The notes under the pieces are model-generated. The model worked only from the letters and a program-made list of their open reading frames with translations, was not told the origin of the DNA and searched no databases. Positions 46,552 through 47,881 of a stretch of 47,881 bases of DNA are shown here, one piece after another (position 1 is the stretch's first letter; each line of letters begins with the position of its first letter). Source of the stretch: Acidobacteriota bacterium (GTDB taxonomy: Bacteria > Actinomycetota > Acidimicrobiia > Acidimicrobiales > Microtrichaceae); NCBI GenBank assembly GCA_003577145.1, contig QEUP01000024.1, forward strand, positions 1 to 47,881, read 5' to 3'. A program made the translations under genes and the position numbers.

Positions 46552-47784
46552 ATGAGCATCGATGTCCGGTTGATCACCGAGGACGAGTTCCCTTACTACA
46601 GCCGGACAGTGTGGCGCGGGTTCGGGTCGGCGTCGATGACCGAGGAGGACATCGCGGCCGAGCGCTCCGTTGCCGAGCTCGATCGCTGCTTCGCCGCGGT
46701 TGAAGGCGGTGAGATCGTAGGCACGTCCTATGCCCACTCGTTCGCCATGACCTGCCCCGGAGGTGCCGAGCTGCCAACGGGTGGCATTGCCGGAGTGATC
46801 GTGCTTGCCACGCATCGCCGTCGGGGGCTGGCGAGTGCTCTCATGGCCGCGGTGCTGGAGCAGGCCGCCGATCGCGGCGAGCTTGCCGTTGCCCTGACAG
46901 CCAGCGAGTCCTCCATCTACCGCCGCTTCGGCTTCGGGGTCGCCACCTTGGTCAACTCATACGAGATCGACTCCCGTCATGCTCGGGTGGAGCCCGAGCC
47001 AGGTGCGTCGGGACGCCTGCGGATTCTCTCCGTCGAGGATGCATACGAGCCGCTGCAGGGATACTTCGACGAGTACAGGCGTACCCGAGCAGGTGAGATG
47101 AGCAGGACCCCCTCGTGGTGGCGGCTGGTGTTGGGCCCCCGGCCCTACTGGCGCGGTGGGGGGAGCCTCCACGTGGCCGTTCACGAGACAGCTTCGGGGT
47201 CGGTGGACGGGTACGCCCTCTACCGCCAGAGGGGGGCCGATCCGACCGACGTGTCGAGCCAGCACATCGATGTCGTCGAGCTGCACAGCCACGATCCGGA
47301 GGTCGAACTGGCGCTGTGGCAGTTCTGCTTCGGTGTGGACCTCGTGCGCACCGTGAGCATGCAGTGGGGTGATCCTGACCCGGTGCTCGCCGAGCGGCTC
47401 GACGATCCCCGTCAGTTGAGGGTCACATCCCGGCGTGACTTCCTGTGGGTCCGGCTTCTCGACGTGGCGGGTGCTCTCTCTGCTCGCGGCTACAGCGGCG
47501 ACGGGACACTCGTGCTCTCGGTGAAAGATGACTTCCGAGCCGGGGACGGCGGCTGCTTCACCCTTTCGGTCCACGGGGGGCAGGGCCGATGCGAACCGAG
47601 CCCGACAGCCCGAGCCGACCTCGAGCTCGAGTTGGCAGATCTGAGCGCTGTATACCTCGGCCGTGAGGGCTGGAGGCGGCTGCTGCGTGCGGGCCGGGTG
47701 GCCGAGCAACGTGCCGGTGCCGCGGCCGAAGCCGACCGGCTCTTCAACGTCGTACCCGCCCCGTACTGCGCAACCCCCTTCTGA
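46552..47784 (+). CDS. Eis-like GNAT acetyltransferase
   Basis: This 410-residue protein has the three-part Eis layout. The N-terminal GNAT domain carries acetyl-CoA-binding VIVLATHRRRGLASALMAAVLEQA and SSIYRRFGFG, whose Tyr123 corresponds to the proposed general acid (Tyr126 in M. tuberculosis Eis). A second degenerate GNAT domain spans about residues 150-300. A C-terminal SCP2-like domain ends at Phe410, whose free carboxylate corresponds to the proposed catalytic base of Eis. Eis enzymes acetylate multiple amines of aminoglycosides and also protein lysines. The native substrate here is unknown. ATG at 46552 begins the family N-terminus. It is a single gene. Confidence 0.9.
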   Translation: MSIDVRLITEDEFPYYSRTVWRGFGSASMTEEDIAAERSVAELDRCFAAVEGGEIVGTSYAHSFAMTCPGGAELPTGGIAGVIVLATHRRRGLASALMAAVLEQAADRGELAVALTASESSIYRRFGFGVATLVNSYEIDSRHARVEPEPGASGRLRILSVEDAYEPLQGYFDEYRRTRAGEMSRTPSWWRLVLGPRPYWRGGGSLHVAVHETASGSVDGYALYRQRGADPTDVSSQHIDVVELHSHDPEVELALWQFCFGVDLVRTVSMQWGDPDPVLAERLDDPRQLRVTSRRDFLWVRLLDVAGALSARGYSGDGTLVLSVKDDFRAGDGGCFTLSVHGGQGRCEPSPTARADLELELADLSAVYLGREGWRRLLRAGRVAEQRAGAAAEADRLFNVVPAPYCATPF

Positions 47785-47881
47785 GGCTGCGGAGGCTGCG
47801 GCGGAGCAGCGGGAGGTCCAGAACCCGCTGGCGAAGCCCGCGCTACCACGTGGCGCTACCTGCGGTCGCGCCGTGTGGGGT
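47785..47881. repeat. Repeat-rich right edge
   Basis: This GC-rich sequence after the acetyltransferase gene has short repeats (ggctgcgg twice) and the 14-mer GGCGCTACCTGCGG (47852-47865). The complement of that 14-mer occurs at 30202-30215 at the end of the HAD gene. It is probably a member of the palindromic intergenic repeat family. No gene is seen. Confidence 0.45.

Overview
The window is very GC-rich, densely packed bacterial chromosome with heavy GTG start usage. Gene content points to an actinomycete, most likely a deep lineage such as Acidimicrobiia. The supporting signs are a MurA with Asp in place of the catalytic Cys, an Eis-type acetyltransferase, a maltokinase-like kinase, a PASTA-domain Ser/Thr kinase, GatCAB, and gene order that I recall from Mycobacterium. 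The class-level assignment is inference. I saw no rRNA, tRNA, CRISPR array, prophage or complete insertion sequence.

Layout. 1-8 kb: an acidic protein, a J-domain protein, an alpha/beta hydrolase, an L,D-transpeptidase lipoprotein coupled to an MFS transporter, murA, and a two-gene membrane operon whose small member ends in a hexapeptide repeat. 8-16 kb: a NifU-type Fe-S protein, a MeaB GTPase, a Fur-family regulator, an enoyl-CoA hydratase, a maltokinase-like protein, a rhomboid protease, an inositol-monophosphatase-like protein, an unknown protein and a methyltransferase. 16-23 kb: the block membrane protein / DUF4129 / DUF4350 / MoxR ATPase / DUF58 / SpoIIM (opposite strand) / RDD. It parallels the uncharacterised moxR2 locus of mycobacteria and is probably one cell-envelope system. 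23-45 kb: cysteine desulfurase, mnmA, a MetE/UROD-like protein, ligA and, 12 kb later, gatC-gatA-gatB. This is a mycobacterial-type housekeeping backbone, interrupted here by an accessory stretch. That stretch holds a HAD hydrolase, a PASTA kinase, a lipoprotein hydrolase, an SCP2-like protein, a ferredoxin and two large paralogous kelch-like surface proteins with LAFTG sorting signals. 45-48 kb: two related small lipoproteins and an Eis-like acetyltransferase.

The most unusual layer is the repeats. (i) Two copies of a ~208 bp MITE-like element with near-perfect terminal inverted repeats and 4-bp palindromic target duplications (TTAA, CTAG) both sit in divergent promoter regions, and one supplies the start codon of the adjacent gene. 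(ii) Two copies of a 44-bp hairpin have arms that supply stop codons. (iii) Two copies of a 47-bp palindromic element occur, one of them inside the 3' end of the Fur-family gene. (iv) Gene tails are duplicated in tandem at several convergent junctions (meaB, spoIIM-like, HAD). Several genes also look leaderless, with a TANNNT -10 element 6-7 nt before GTG.
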